Below, one piece after another: positions 35,420 through 45,708 of a DNA stretch of 48,958 nt. Below the pieces are notes generated by a model. That model did not search any database, was not told where the DNA came from, and saw only the letters and a list, made by a program, of their open reading frames with translations. Position numbers and translations under genes: made by a program. The stretch spans positions 1 to 48,958 of the forward strand of contig NZ_FZPK01000023.1 of NCBI RefSeq assembly GCF_900198625.1, in the 5' to 3' direction. Position 1 is the stretch's first letter; every line of letters starts with the position of its first letter. The DNA is from Helicobacter rappini. GTDB lineage: Bacteria; Campylobacterota; Campylobacteria; Campylobacterales; Helicobacteraceae.

Positions 35420-36064
35420 ATGCTTAAAACACCGCTTGTTATCATGCCACACTCTCTCACACAATATACAAATATGTCTTATGATACATATAGCGGAAAT
35501 ATCACGCATGAAGATATAGAATCTATCAAGCATTTTTTAGAGACTGATACAAAAGAGCTATTAATTTTTATCGGTGGATTCTGTGATACTTATTATAAAG
35601 TGGTGTGGAGGGCATTTTGTGAGAGCTTGTTTTCACAAAGAAAAAAAGAGAAGCAATATAGTATGCTTTATATGAGTTTTAATTGCTATGCGTTTTTGCT
35701 TGATTTTCTACCAAAGCTAAGTGGGGCAGGATACAATATCTCTGTGATAGCACATAGCTGGGGTGCGAAAAATATCTTGCGTTGCTGTTTAGATTCTAAT
35801 GCGATTTATTTAAAGAATCTTATAACACTTGATTGTGTAGGACACTTTAAAATCACTCATCGTCCAAAACATATAGAATCTTGGGAAAATATCTATATCG
35901 CTAATCATTTCGAACACTACAATCGTGCAAATATCGCCGCTATAATCGGTGGTGCAAAACAAGAAATCATCTATGCAGATATAAACACAGGTATAGCCCC
36001 ACCAGCCCATCATGCAAGCGTGCCTACAATGCTACATAATGCCAAACTTATAAGGTTGTGGTGA
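35420..36064 (+). CDS. Alpha/beta-hydrolase-fold protein, probable esterase or thioesterase
   Basis: A 214-residue soluble protein. The strand-turn-helix VIAHSWGAKNIL has a nucleophile elbow A-H-S-W-G, with the catalytic Ser at about residue 115. LLIFIGGFCDTYY gives an oxyanion-like GG. LITLDCVGH supplies a candidate Asp, and PPAHHASVPTML near the C terminus a candidate His. Short hydrolases of this type include lipase-like and pimeloyl-ACP esterases; the substrate cannot be assigned. It starts 10 bases after the exported protein. Confidence 0.65.
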   Translation: MLKTPLVIMPHSLTQYTNMSYDTYSGNITHEDIESIKHFLETDTKELLIFIGGFCDTYYKVVWRAFCESLFSQRKKEKQYSMLYMSFNCYAFLLDFLPKLSGAGYNISVIAHSWGAKNILRCCLDSNAIYLKNLITLDCVGHFKITHRPKHIESWENIYIANHFEHYNRANIAAIIGGAKQEIIYADINTGIAPPAHHASVPTMLHNAKLIRLW

Positions 36065-36194
36065 TGATTGCTCTCAAACATATTACTTAAGCTAGAAACT
36101 AAGTCATGAACGCAGACTGCATTTGCTTACACTCACAAAAACTTAGCAAGAAATCTAATTTCTAAGCCTTATTAGCGGATACAATACAAGCAAC

Positions 36195-36224
36195 AGAATC
36201 TAGTTTATTACCACCTTAGATTCT
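36195..36224. terminator. AGAATCTA/TAGATTCT hairpin between convergent genes
   Basis: A perfect 8-bp inverted repeat with a 14-base loop, placed between the stops of the hydrolase-like gene (plus) and ribF (minus). The stem is the heptamer that is over-represented in this genome. It could be a bidirectional terminator, but no T-run is seen. Confidence 0.45.
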
Positions 36225-36241
36225 ATACCATACACAACACG

Positions 36242-37126
36242 CTATTTACAATATGTCCTATCATGTGTGCTTAGTTTTTCTTTTGCATCTGTTATATCAG
36301 ATTCTATTTGTATTTTTAGATCGTTAAGGTTTAAAAACTTTTTATTATCACGCAAATAGGCTACAAAAAAGATCGTAATTACTTCATTATGCTTTGTGTT
36401 TATAGTTTCATTAATAATATGGGTTTCAATACAGAATCTCTCATCAGTGCTGAAGCGATTGCCAACAAATGATACTGCGTTATAAAGCATGCCATTATAA
36501 TAAGCAAAGGTGGCATATACGCCATGTTTTGGCACGAAATAAAGCGTATTTTTCATATTAATAGTAGGATAGAGTTCCTTGCTGCCTATGCCTTGCCCCT
36601 TTATAATGCGTCCTTTGATATGATAGAATCGCTCAAGCATAGCATTTGCGTTTTGTATCTCGCCTTGTTTTAAAAGGTCTTTAATAATGCTTGTATGCAA
36701 TGGTATATTGAGATAAGTTTGTGGGGCTATAATCTTTATTTGGACTTCAGCTTTACCCATGCGTTTTAATAGTCCATATAAATCACTTGCATGACTCATT
36801 CTATCCTTGCCAAAGTGAAAATCATAGCCTATGACAATACACTTCAAATGTGGCATAACCATAAAAAGTAATTGCAAAAACTGCATAGAATCCCATGACT
36901 TAATACTCTCAAATCGAAGACGAAAAAAGGGGATATGCGTATATTTTGTCCGCTCTTTTGGCGGGGTTATAAATGGGGGCTTGACTGAAGCAATGCTTAG
37001 GGCACAGCCATTTGTCCCCACAAGTCCTAGTAGATATTTATGTGCTTTGTGCATACCATCAAATTTGCCAATAGCTACCCGCTCATAAGGTAGCTTAGAA
37101 TTGACAAAAGATAAAAAACTCTTCAT
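36242..37126 (-). CDS. ribF: Bifunctional riboflavin kinase / FAD synthetase
   Basis: A 294-residue RibF making FMN and FAD. The N-terminal nucleotidyltransferase half shows VAIGKFDGMHKAHKYLLG (a G-F/K-FDGxHxxH-like motif) and VIGYDFHFGKDRMSHASDL. The kinase half begins KDLLKQGEIQNANAMLER, then YHIKGRIIKGQGIGSKELYPTIN (conserved G and PT/N for riboflavin and ATP). Its first 32 bases overlap the 3' end of tlyA, so they are coupled. The same neighbourhood occurs in H. pylori. Confidence 0.94.
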   Translation of the reverse strand: MKSFLSFVNSKLPYERVAIGKFDGMHKAHKYLLGLVGTNGCALSIASVKPPFITPPKERTKYTHIPFFRLRFESIKSWDSMQFLQLLFMVMPHLKCIVIGYDFHFGKDRMSHASDLYGLLKRMGKAEVQIKIIAPQTYLNIPLHTSIIKDLLKQGEIQNANAMLERFYHIKGRIIKGQGIGSKELYPTINMKNTLYFVPKHGVYATFAYYNGMLYNAVSFVGNRFSTDERFCIETHIINETINTKHNEVITIFFVAYLRDNKKFLNLNDLKIQIESDITDAKEKLSTHDRTYCK

Positions 37127-38057
37127 TACCTTCCTTTCCTGCTAAGAGTGATTTCTCTACAAAAATATAGAGTGCGTTTTTAGCTTTTAGTAATGCTAGA
37201 AAAGATTCTAAACATACTAAGATTATTTTCGTGTCTTTGATTACACCTTTTTTATTGCGTTTTGCTTGTATGCCGACTTCATATTGTGGTTTGTATAAAA
37301 GTAGCATGGTTTTTGAGAGATTAAGAAGGGATTCTAAAATATTCTCTAGCGAGATAAAGCTCACATCGCATACTAAAAAATCAAATAGATTCTCTTTCAA
37401 GGCTCTATGTTTAGAATCTTTTATGCGTTCTAGAATCTTTTCTTTATAGATATGAAAATCTTGTGAAAAGATTCTAATATCTACATTTTCAATCGATACA
37501 ATTTCATCTCTTTTGGATAGATTAGAATCTAGTTGTAAGCTACCAATATCTTGTGCGACTATAAGCTTTGGCTTATAAGTGAGTAGCACTTGACTAAATC
37601 CCCCAGCACTTGCTCCAACATCAAGGATAATAGAATCTTTTATGAGTAAAGGAAGTATTTCTTTTAGGCTTGTTGTGATATGAGTTTTTAGGCTAGATTC
37701 CATATTGTGTTTTATAGAATCATGGGCTTTTTGCCATATAACTAAATCTTTTGTGAAATGAGATAGAAAGCTATTTTCTTTTGTTAAAAGCAGGGGGTTA
37801 TAGAATACAGAATAATAGGCTTGAGATTGCGTATTATGTAAAAATCTTTGCAGTTTTAATGCTGCCCTACTACAAAAAATCTCACTTTCTATAAAAAAGT
37901 CCTGCTTTATGCTTATAGAATCTGTATCGCTTATATTAAAAGCTGGTTTTAAGATAATTTTGCCATTTATGCTAACTTGGGCTTGTTTTATAAGCTCGAG
38001 AGCTTTTTGCCTTGTGATATGCGTATATTTTTGTGTGATAAAGCAATCAAGTCGCAT
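37095..38057 (-). CDS. tlyA: TlyA-family rRNA 2'-O-methyltransferase/hemolysin
   Basis: A 320-residue protein. An N-terminal S4 RNA-binding domain (MRLDCFITQKYTHITRQKAL) precedes a class I SAM domain with LDVGASAGGFSQVLLTYKP and the catalytic region DFLVCDVSFISLENIL. The C terminus has LYKPQYEVG and SLLAGKEGNEEFFIF. TlyA methylates rRNA cytidines and affects capreomycin sensitivity; in Helicobacter it has been linked to haemolysis and colonisation. The inter-domain region is somewhat long. It overlaps ribF and is 5 bp after the EI24-type gene. Confidence 0.93.
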   Translation of the reverse strand: MRLDCFITQKYTHITRQKALELIKQAQVSINGKIILKPAFNISDTDSISIKQDFFIESEIFCSRAALKLQRFLHNTQSQAYYSVFYNPLLLTKENSFLSHFTKDLVIWQKAHDSIKHNMESSLKTHITTSLKEILPLLIKDSIILDVGASAGGFSQVLLTYKPKLIVAQDIGSLQLDSNLSKRDEIVSIENVDIRIFSQDFHIYKEKILERIKDSKHRALKENLFDFLVCDVSFISLENILESLLNLSKTMLLLYKPQYEVGIQAKRNKKGVIKDTKIILVCLESFLALLKAKNALYIFVEKSLLAGKEGNEEFFIFCQF

Positions 38058-38062
38058 AAAAT

Positions 38063-38869
38063 CTACTCAACAATAACCGCATCTTCAATATATGCGTTTG
38101 CTTCATCACTATGATTTTCACCATACCAAGCAAACATATAATGCGTTAATACAAGCATTTGCCATGTCGCAATAAAGCAATTTAGCACAGGTATATAAAG
38201 CGGGATAAAGATAAAAATATTTATAGCAATAAGCGGCAGTCTATTTGTCTGTAAAAATAGCTTATAAGAATCTTTTGACATAATGCTAATGCCAATATCA
38301 TGATTTAGATTCTTGCAATAAAACTGAAAATATACAAAAATGCCAAGTATTAAGCCAATAAAACCTAAACCGATAAATGAAAGCAAATAGCACCCAAGTG
38401 AAAAGATGATAAATTTTAGCAAGGTTTTTAAAAGTAACATAGAGCTTAAACGAAGAGATTCCATAAAATTTGGTGCATTTAGCCGTATATAAGGATAATA
38501 AGTCTTATGCACGAATTGCACTACAAGCGGGGCTAAAAACGCATTTATAATACTCATGCAAATACCTACTAAAACCACACCGCATAGCACTAAAGAAATA
38601 GTCGCAAAAAATATGAGTAGATAATATGAGATTTTAGGCAAGATTCCTTCACTCAAAGCGTAATTAATCCAAATGCTAGGAAACTGGTGTAAAAACCAAT
38701 CAAAATGCGTAATACTTAAAGTAATCACAACTACCCATAGCAAAATAGAGCAGCAAAATGGTAAAAAGCTTAAAAGCAATATGTATCTATACCGCAAACT
38801 ATGCCATGCTTGTTTAAAGCATTGTGTGATTATAGTCCTTGCATAATTGGGCTTAATATTAATTTTCAT
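38063..38869 (-). CDS. EI24-domain (CysZ-like) membrane protein
   Basis: A 268-residue inner-membrane protein with four to six long hydrophobic segments (LLLSFLPFCCSILLWVVVIT, IFFATISLVLCGVVLVGICM, and a later LLSFIGLGFIGLILGIFVYF). The layout fits the EI24/CysZ family, some of which move sulfate; in Helicobacter the substrate is unknown. It is first in the unit EI24-tlyA-ribF, spaced 5 bp from tlyA. Confidence 0.8.
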   Translation of the reverse strand: MKINIKPNYARTIITQCFKQAWHSLRYRYILLLSFLPFCCSILLWVVVITLSITHFDWFLHQFPSIWINYALSEGILPKISYYLLIFFATISLVLCGVVLVGICMSIINAFLAPLVVQFVHKTYYPYIRLNAPNFMESLRLSSMLLLKTLLKFIIFSLGCYLLSFIGLGFIGLILGIFVYFQFYCKNLNHDIGISIMSKDSYKLFLQTNRLPLIAINIFIFIPLYIPVLNCFIATWQMLVLTHYMFAWYGENHSDEANAYIEDAVIVE

Positions 38870-38937
38870 CTACGCTTTCCTTATATCATTTAGAATCATT
38901 TAGCATGATGAAAGCTTTTTATGTATATATTCATATT

Positions 38938-39060
38938 TTAATCCTTTTTTATTGTTGCTTTTTTGTCTTTTTTGCTTCTATAAATCACATATAGCCCGGA
39001 TACTACGGGCAAAAGTCCAACCATTGATAACATAATTAACGCTAAAATTTCATGTTTCAT
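38938..39060 (-). CDS. Very small membrane protein (40 aa)
   Basis: The ORF reads MKHEILALIMLSMVGLLPVV, then SGLYVIYRSKKDKKATIKKD, then TAA. It has one membrane helix (about residues 5-27) and a strongly basic C-terminal tail. A strong ribosome site (AAAGGGG) lies 6 bases before the ATG. It starts 11 bases after the stop of the 78-residue gene, so the two form a small operon. Too short for many gene finders. Function unknown. Confidence 0.7.
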   Translation of the reverse strand: MKHEILALIMLSMVGLLPVVSGLYVIYRSKKDKKATIKKD

Positions 39061-39071
39061 AACTAACCCCT

Positions 39072-39308
39072 TTAATCTCTCAAATTTTCAGCAATATTAA
39101 AGAAAATAATACCAACAAAAATAAGACAAATAAACACAATCCCTATGCCATAAATAGTATATTCATTATTATTTGTGAAAAAATACCCAATTAATCCAAG
39201 TTCTGCTACAAACAAAGCGGTAATGATGTTTTTGAGCAAATCTATAACAACCTTATAGTATTCCTTATCTCCATTCAACATGCTTAAATCCTTTATTATG
39301 TGTTTCAA
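39072..39308 (-). CDS. Small two-helix membrane protein (78 aa)
   Basis: After a hydrophilic N terminus (MKHIIKDLSMLNGDKEYYKV) come two membrane helices (about residues 24-44 and 50-72; ITALFVAELGLIGYFF and IGIVFICLIFVGIIFF) and a short tail NIAENLRD. It is first of a two-gene unit with the 40-residue protein. AAAGGA lies about 8 bases before its ATG. No family is recognised. Size and pairing could suit a regulator of a membrane complex, a toxin-like peptide or a stress protein; none can be chosen. Confidence 0.75.
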   Translation of the reverse strand: MKHIIKDLSMLNGDKEYYKVVIDLLKNIITALFVAELGLIGYFFTNNNEYTIYGIGIVFICLIFVGIIFFNIAENLRD

Positions 39309-39395
39309 ATGTGATATTAGGGTATTTATAAGCGAATTTACAATTAATCGCTATAATTATAGCTTATTTTTGACATTCTAAGTTTAGGAGTAGTG

Positions 39396-40235
39396 ATGAA
39401 AAGTTTTGTTTTAAAGCGTGTAGCACAAGTGGCGGCGATTTCTAGTCTTTGCCTTATGCCTATGGCGTTGAATGCAAAGGTTCTTGTTAATGTTGATGGG
39501 ATTGAGATTTCTGATTCTATCTTTTCAGCATTAAAGCAGCAAAATCCAAGTTTTAATTATGACGCATTGCCTGAAGCACAAAAAAAGCAATTATTAGATG
39601 AAATCATTGATGGTGTAGTTACAGCGAATGCAGCAAAAAAAGAAGGGCTTGATAAAAGTGAAGAATACAGAATGGCAAATTTGCAAATGCTATCTGGCTT
39701 ATGGCTTAAAAAACAAGTTGATAGCCTTTCAAAAACCATTAATGTAAGCGTTGCGGATGCAAAGAAATTTTATGATGCAAACCCAAAAGCATTTGTAACG
39801 CAAAATGCTGAGGTAAGACATATCCTAGTGCAAAAAGAACAAGATGCAAAAAACATTATCGCAGAGATTAATAAAGTGCCTAAAGCAAAAACTGAAAGTA
39901 AGTTTGAAGAACTCGCTAAAAAACTCTCAATCGATCCGGGTTCAAAGGACAATGGTGGTCTTATGAAATTGCCTATCAATAGCCCAGCAATCGCACCAGA
40001 ATTCGCACAAGAAGTGCTAAAAATGAGTGCAGGAACTTATACAAAAAATCCTGTAAAAACTCGTTATGGTTATCACATAATCTATCTTAAAAAGCTTGAT
40101 AAGCCAGCAACACAAACTTTTGATTCTGTAAAAGGACAGCTTGTTGAGCTTTTAAAACAACAAAAAATGGAAGAAGTGCTAAAAGAAAAAGTGAAAAAAA
40201 TGCGTGATAGTGCAAAAATCACTTATGGGAAATAG
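39396..40235 (+). CDS. Periplasmic parvulin-type peptidyl-prolyl isomerase (SurA/PpiC/PEB4-like)
   Basis: A 279-residue exported chaperone. The signal peptide runs to LNAKV (about residue 27). A SurA-like N-terminal helical part (VNVDGIEISDSIFSALKQQN) precedes a parvulin domain: EVRHILVQKEQDAKNIIAEI, FEELAKKLSIDPGSKDNGGL, and TRYGYHIIYLKK. The C-terminal helix swaps back over the chaperone part. It resembles H. pylori HP0175 and Campylobacter PEB4/Cbf2, which fold outer-membrane proteins. The ATG at 39396 after AGGAG is preferred to the overlapping GTG at 39393. Confidence 0.94.
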   Translation: MKSFVLKRVAQVAAISSLCLMPMALNAKVLVNVDGIEISDSIFSALKQQNPSFNYDALPEAQKKQLLDEIIDGVVTANAAKKEGLDKSEEYRMANLQMLSGLWLKKQVDSLSKTINVSVADAKKFYDANPKAFVTQNAEVRHILVQKEQDAKNIIAEINKVPKAKTESKFEELAKKLSIDPGSKDNGGLMKLPINSPAIAPEFAQEVLKMSAGTYTKNPVKTRYGYHIIYLKKLDKPATQTFDSVKGQLVELLKQQKMEEVLKEKVKKMRDSAKITYGK

Positions 40236-40284
40236 TATATACAAAGTTTTTAGACACATATAGCACAAACTCACAGAACAAAGA

Positions 40285-40322
40285 TAGAAAATCTAGCCAA
40301 GATTCTCAAGACTAGTTTTCTA
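40285..40322 (+). terminator. Hairpin terminator candidate after the parvulin gene
   Basis: TAGAAAATCTAG (40285-40296) pairs with CTAGTTTTCTA (40312-40322) with one bulged base, 50 bases after the stop. The loop contains AGATTCT. The stem is AT-rich with no long U-run. Confidence 0.45.
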
Positions 40323-40497
40323 TGGTTTGCCATGCGTAATAGATATAATAGAATGTATTAGGTGTTTGTGTAATCACACAGAATCTTTTTCTATCAATTT
40401 TGCATTGTCTTATGTCTATATAACAAAGCAAAGTGCGTTTGACATAATGCACAAAGTGCTTTCAAAGGAGCTACTTTAAGAATCTAAAGGAGTTATC

Positions 40498-40953
40498 GTG
40501 AGTAGTATTATCCGCAATAAAAAAGCATATCATGATTACTTTATATTAGAGCAAATTGAAGCAGGGCTTGTATTAGCAGGGAGTGAAGTTAAATCTTTGC
40601 GTAATGGCAGGGCGAATCTTAAAGACAGCTTTGTGCGTATTATAAATAATGAAGCCTTTGTATTTGGTATGCACCTAACCTATCATCACACTACAAATCC
40701 CTATTTTAAGCCAGATGAAAAGCGTCCAAGAAAGCTGCTTTTACATAAAAAGCAAATTGATAAACTCTTTGGGCAAGTCAGTCAAAAGGGTTTAGCCATC
40801 GTGCCGCTACAAGTGCATTTTAATAAAAAAGGCTATGCAAAAATGCTTATCGCGCTTGCAAAAGGGAAAAAAGAATACGACAAAAGAGAGACTATAAAAA
40901 GAAAAGAGCTAGATAGAGAAGCTAGAGCAAATATGAAAAATCATACATATTAA
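40498..40953 (+). CDS. smpB: SsrA-binding protein SmpB
   Basis: A 151-residue tmRNA partner for rescue of stalled ribosomes. Seen are RNKKAYHDYFILEQIEAGLV, GSEVKSLRNGRANLKDSFV, the RPRKLLLHKKQI loop, and the C-terminal basic tail (KRETIKRKELDREARANMK). The start is GTG with AAAGGAG in front. It is followed 9 bp later by exbB, the same order as in H. pylori. tmRNA itself is not seen in the window. Confidence 0.97.
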   Translation: MSSIIRNKKAYHDYFILEQIEAGLVLAGSEVKSLRNGRANLKDSFVRIINNEAFVFGMHLTYHHTTNPYFKPDEKRPRKLLLHKKQIDKLFGQVSQKGLAIVPLQVHFNKKGYAKMLIALAKGKKEYDKRETIKRKELDREARANMKNHTY

Positions 40954-40962
40954 AGGGTTATT

Positions 40963-41586
40963 ATGGAAAAGGTAGCAGATTATGCGCTGTATATAGATTA
41001 TGGAATCTTTGGTTTTTTAGTGTTTTTGAGTTTGCTTGTTATTGCCATTGGGATTGAGAGACTTTGGTTTTATTCAATCATTCGGCTTGATGATTATAGC
41101 GATAAAAGGGAGTTGGAGCTTGATTTACACAAGCGGCTTACACTCGTTGCTACGATTGGCTCAAACGCACCTTATGTTGGTTTGCTTGGCACTGTTATTG
41201 GCATTATGCTAACTTTTACTAGCATTGGGGCAAATAGTATGCTTGATACAAAGGGCATTATGGTAGGACTTGCTATGGCATTAAGGGCTACTGCATTGGG
41301 ACTTGTTGTAGCGATACCTAGCATTGTGTTTTATAACCTTTTAGTGCGAAAAGCAGAAGTGATTCTAACAAATTGGGATATTTTCACAAATCCAAACACA
41401 AATACAAAGAATAATCCACGACTTGATTACAGAGAAGATTTAACAAGCAATCAATTAAGAGAAGATAAAAGACCAAAGCCATATAGCTATACAACAGATT
41501 CTAATCTCAAAGACCGCATACACAAAGCAAAGCGACTAGAGATGAAAGATATAGTATCTAGAACAACAACAGACAAAAAGGACTAG
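40963..41586 (+). CDS. exbB: MotA/TolQ/ExbB proton-channel protein
   Basis: A 207-residue inner-membrane protein with three helices: one at the N terminus (FGFLVFLSLLVIAIG) and two later around the core LVATIGSNAPYVGLLGTVIG and LAMALRATALGLVVAIPSIV. A hydrophilic C-terminal extension of about 65 residues (N/T/K/R-rich) is longer than in many ExbB proteins. With ExbD it uses proton-motive force to energise TonB-dependent uptake (iron, nickel, cobalamin). exbD follows after 1 base. Confidence 0.93.
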   Translation: MEKVADYALYIDYGIFGFLVFLSLLVIAIGIERLWFYSIIRLDDYSDKRELELDLHKRLTLVATIGSNAPYVGLLGTVIGIMLTFTSIGANSMLDTKGIMVGLAMALRATALGLVVAIPSIVFYNLLVRKAEVILTNWDIFTNPNTNTKNNPRLDYREDLTSNQLREDKRPKPYSYTTDSNLKDRIHKAKRLEMKDIVSRTTTDKKD

Positions 41587-41587
41587 C

Positions 41588-41971
41588 ATGAAAAAGATAG
41601 ATTCACTAAACCTTGTGCCTTTCATTGATATTATGCTTGTATTGCTTGTGATTGTTTTAATGTCAGCTTCTTTTAGCGTCTCATCTCAACTCCCCATTCA
41701 AATACCCCAAGTTGATGAAGGTGCACAAAATAGCTTAGAATCTAAACGCATTCATATTGCATTAGATAAAGACGGCAGGATATTTATCAACACACAGCAG
41801 GTTGATAAGGTAGCAATGCAGGGCTATTTACGCAGCTTAGATTCTAAAACTAGCGTGATTATTAAAGCGGATAAAGATGCAAATGTGCAGCAGTTTGTAG
41901 AAATCATGGCAGCATTACAATATTTTGGTTTAACAAATGTCTTTACAGAAGTAGAGCAGACTAACCCTTAA
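41588..41971 (+). CDS. exbD: Biopolymer transport protein ExbD/TolR
   Basis: A 127-residue protein. A short cytoplasmic start is followed by one membrane helix carrying the proton-site Asp (LNLVPFIDIMLVLLVIVLM, Asp at about residue 14). The periplasmic domain follows, with VIIKADKDANVQQFVEIMAA. It pairs with ExbB. No tonB gene is seen immediately downstream; the next gene is unrelated. Confidence 0.94.
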   Translation: MKKIDSLNLVPFIDIMLVLLVIVLMSASFSVSSQLPIQIPQVDEGAQNSLESKRIHIALDKDGRIFINTQQVDKVAMQGYLRSLDSKTSVIIKADKDANVQQFVEIMAALQYFGLTNVFTEVEQTNP

Positions 41972-41994
41972 AAGCTTTCAATAAAGGCAAATCT

Positions 41995-43281
41995 ATGAAA
42001 CAATATCTCTATATTATTCAAGCAAGTAAAGAGCCAAGCAAATGCAAGATTGGAATCACAAATGATTTAGAGCGGAGATTGAAAGAATATAACAGCATTA
42101 CAGGCATATCACTGGATAATACATATAGCTATCTTTTTACTTGTGAAGTGAGCGATATGCGTCAAATCGAGCAAGATATAAAAAATCAATTTCCGCATTT
42201 GCGTGAGTATCGCAGCCGAGAAATTTACTTTTTTAATCAAAGTTTGTTTGATATGTATGTAGATTTTATTCAATCACACCCTTGCTTTCTTACAAAGTCA
42301 AACACCAAAGAATCTAAAAAGCAAACAATTATAAAGCCTGCTAATACGCCCACGATGAAAGAGCGGGGCGTTACACGCAAAACCCTGCTAGATAAAGCTA
42401 GAAAAATAAAAGATGATGAGTTTTATACACGCATGGAAGATGTAGAGAAAGAACTCTCAATGTATCCTACTAAAATATGGAAAGATAAAGTTGTATTTTG
42501 TAATTGCGATGATGCGATAGGCAGTAATAGAGATTATACAGACTCTTCAGCCTTTTCACTTTATTTTATAAAACATTTTTTTAGACTAAAGCTTAAAAAG
42601 CTTATATGCACTCATTATGGAAGTAGAGCGGATTTATTTAACGCAGGGACACAAGGCTATATCTTTACAAAAGAAGGGGCAAGAGAACTATTAAATACAC
42701 CAAAAGGTTATAATGGTGGTTTTGAAGAAGCAGAATCTCTTAGGATTCTAAACGAAGAGGCAGATATTGTTTGCACCAATCCGCCATTTTCAAGGGCAAT
42801 AGAGTATTGGGATATTTTGATAAAAAGCAAGAAAAAGTTTATTATTATCTCAAATATTACAAATTGTGTAACAACTGCCTTTATCCATTATTTTATGGTT
42901 AAAAAAGTATGGGCGGGATATACCCGTGTAGATTGGTATCTAAATCCTAAAAGAGTCCCAGTCCAAGCAGCAGGGCATTTTTTTACAAATTTTCCTATAA
43001 AAGATCGCCCCACTAAAAGTCGTTTAAAGTTTATGCCCCTAATTGAGATTCCAGATGTGTATAAAAGATTTGATGATGATGGGATTTTATCGGTGGATAA
43101 TAATTATATCCCCAGCGATTATGATGAGCCTTTTGCGGTTTCTGCTAGGCAGATTCTTAATGGCGTGCTAGAGTGTGGTTTTAAAGTAGCTAGAAAAACA
43201 AAATATATGCCACATATTGATGGGCAAGAAAAATTCGCAAGAGTGTTGATACAAAAGATACAAGACCAAGATGAGAAATAA
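41995..43281 (+). CDS. Fusion of a GIY-YIG/T5orf172-like domain with an EcoRI-type adenine methyltransferase
   Basis: A 428-residue protein. Residues 1-100 resemble the T5orf172/GIY-YIG nuclease family: YLYIIQASKEPSKCKIGIT, ERRLKEYNSITG, then IEQDIKNQF and REIYFF. After a linker (105-125), residues about 130-425 match the EcoRI-family N6-adenine methylase: KDDEFYTRMEDVEKELSMYP, VFCNCDDAIGSNRDY, motif IV as CTNPPFSRAIEYWD, and ISNITNCVTT. No restriction gene is adjacent, so it appears to be an orphan methylase with an added DNA-binding or cleaving module. It starts 23 bp after exbD and 9 bp before ligA. Confidence 0.85.
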   Translation: MKQYLYIIQASKEPSKCKIGITNDLERRLKEYNSITGISLDNTYSYLFTCEVSDMRQIEQDIKNQFPHLREYRSREIYFFNQSLFDMYVDFIQSHPCFLTKSNTKESKKQTIIKPANTPTMKERGVTRKTLLDKARKIKDDEFYTRMEDVEKELSMYPTKIWKDKVVFCNCDDAIGSNRDYTDSSAFSLYFIKHFFRLKLKKLICTHYGSRADLFNAGTQGYIFTKEGARELLNTPKGYNGGFEEAESLRILNEEADIVCTNPPFSRAIEYWDILIKSKKKFIIISNITNCVTTAFIHYFMVKKVWAGYTRVDWYLNPKRVPVQAAGHFFTNFPIKDRPTKSRLKFMPLIEIPDVYKRFDDDGILSVDNNYIPSDYDEPFAVSARQILNGVLECGFKVARKTKYMPHIDGQEKFARVLIQKIQDQDEK

Positions 43282-45351
<2,070 letters not shown>

Positions 45352-45708
45352 GGATTGTTTTGGCGTGTTGAGTGTAAAGGAATGGGGTTAAATCTCTTTA
45401 CTAGTGAATCTTATAAATGCTGATTTTGGAATCTAGCAACCGCCACACCAAAGCATTAGCCACAATATCCCATTGAGAGCAAAGATAGGTTTGAAATCTG
45501 CTTAGAATCTCATTTAAGATTCTTAAGCAAGTCTTTATTCTTAGAACCATAAATATGTGAAAATGAAATTGTGTTTTTATGGGTATATTTATATAATCTA
45601 AGTTTGTGAGATTCCCAAGAAAAACATATAAAAGGCTTAAATTAGGGCTTGATATTTTAATATATAGAATCTAAACTTCTCTACAGCACACTTCAAACAT
45701 TTAAGAAT
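45352..45708. other. Gene-free convergent intergenic region with AGAATCT/AGATTCT hairpin
   Basis: It separates ligA (plus) from the SMR operon (minus). At 45500-45528 GCTTAGAATCT and AAGATTCTTAAGC form a hairpin with a 7-bp AGAATCT core and flanking GCTT/AAGC, followed by a T-rich stretch (GTCTTTATTCTT). This is the best terminator candidate for ligA. No ORF of note is present. Confidence 0.5.

Noticed and set aside
35420-36064. Naming the hydrolase BioG/BioV or a lipase
   Set aside because: Only the nucleophile elbow and candidate Asp/His are visible; no biotin genes are nearby and substrate cannot be inferred.
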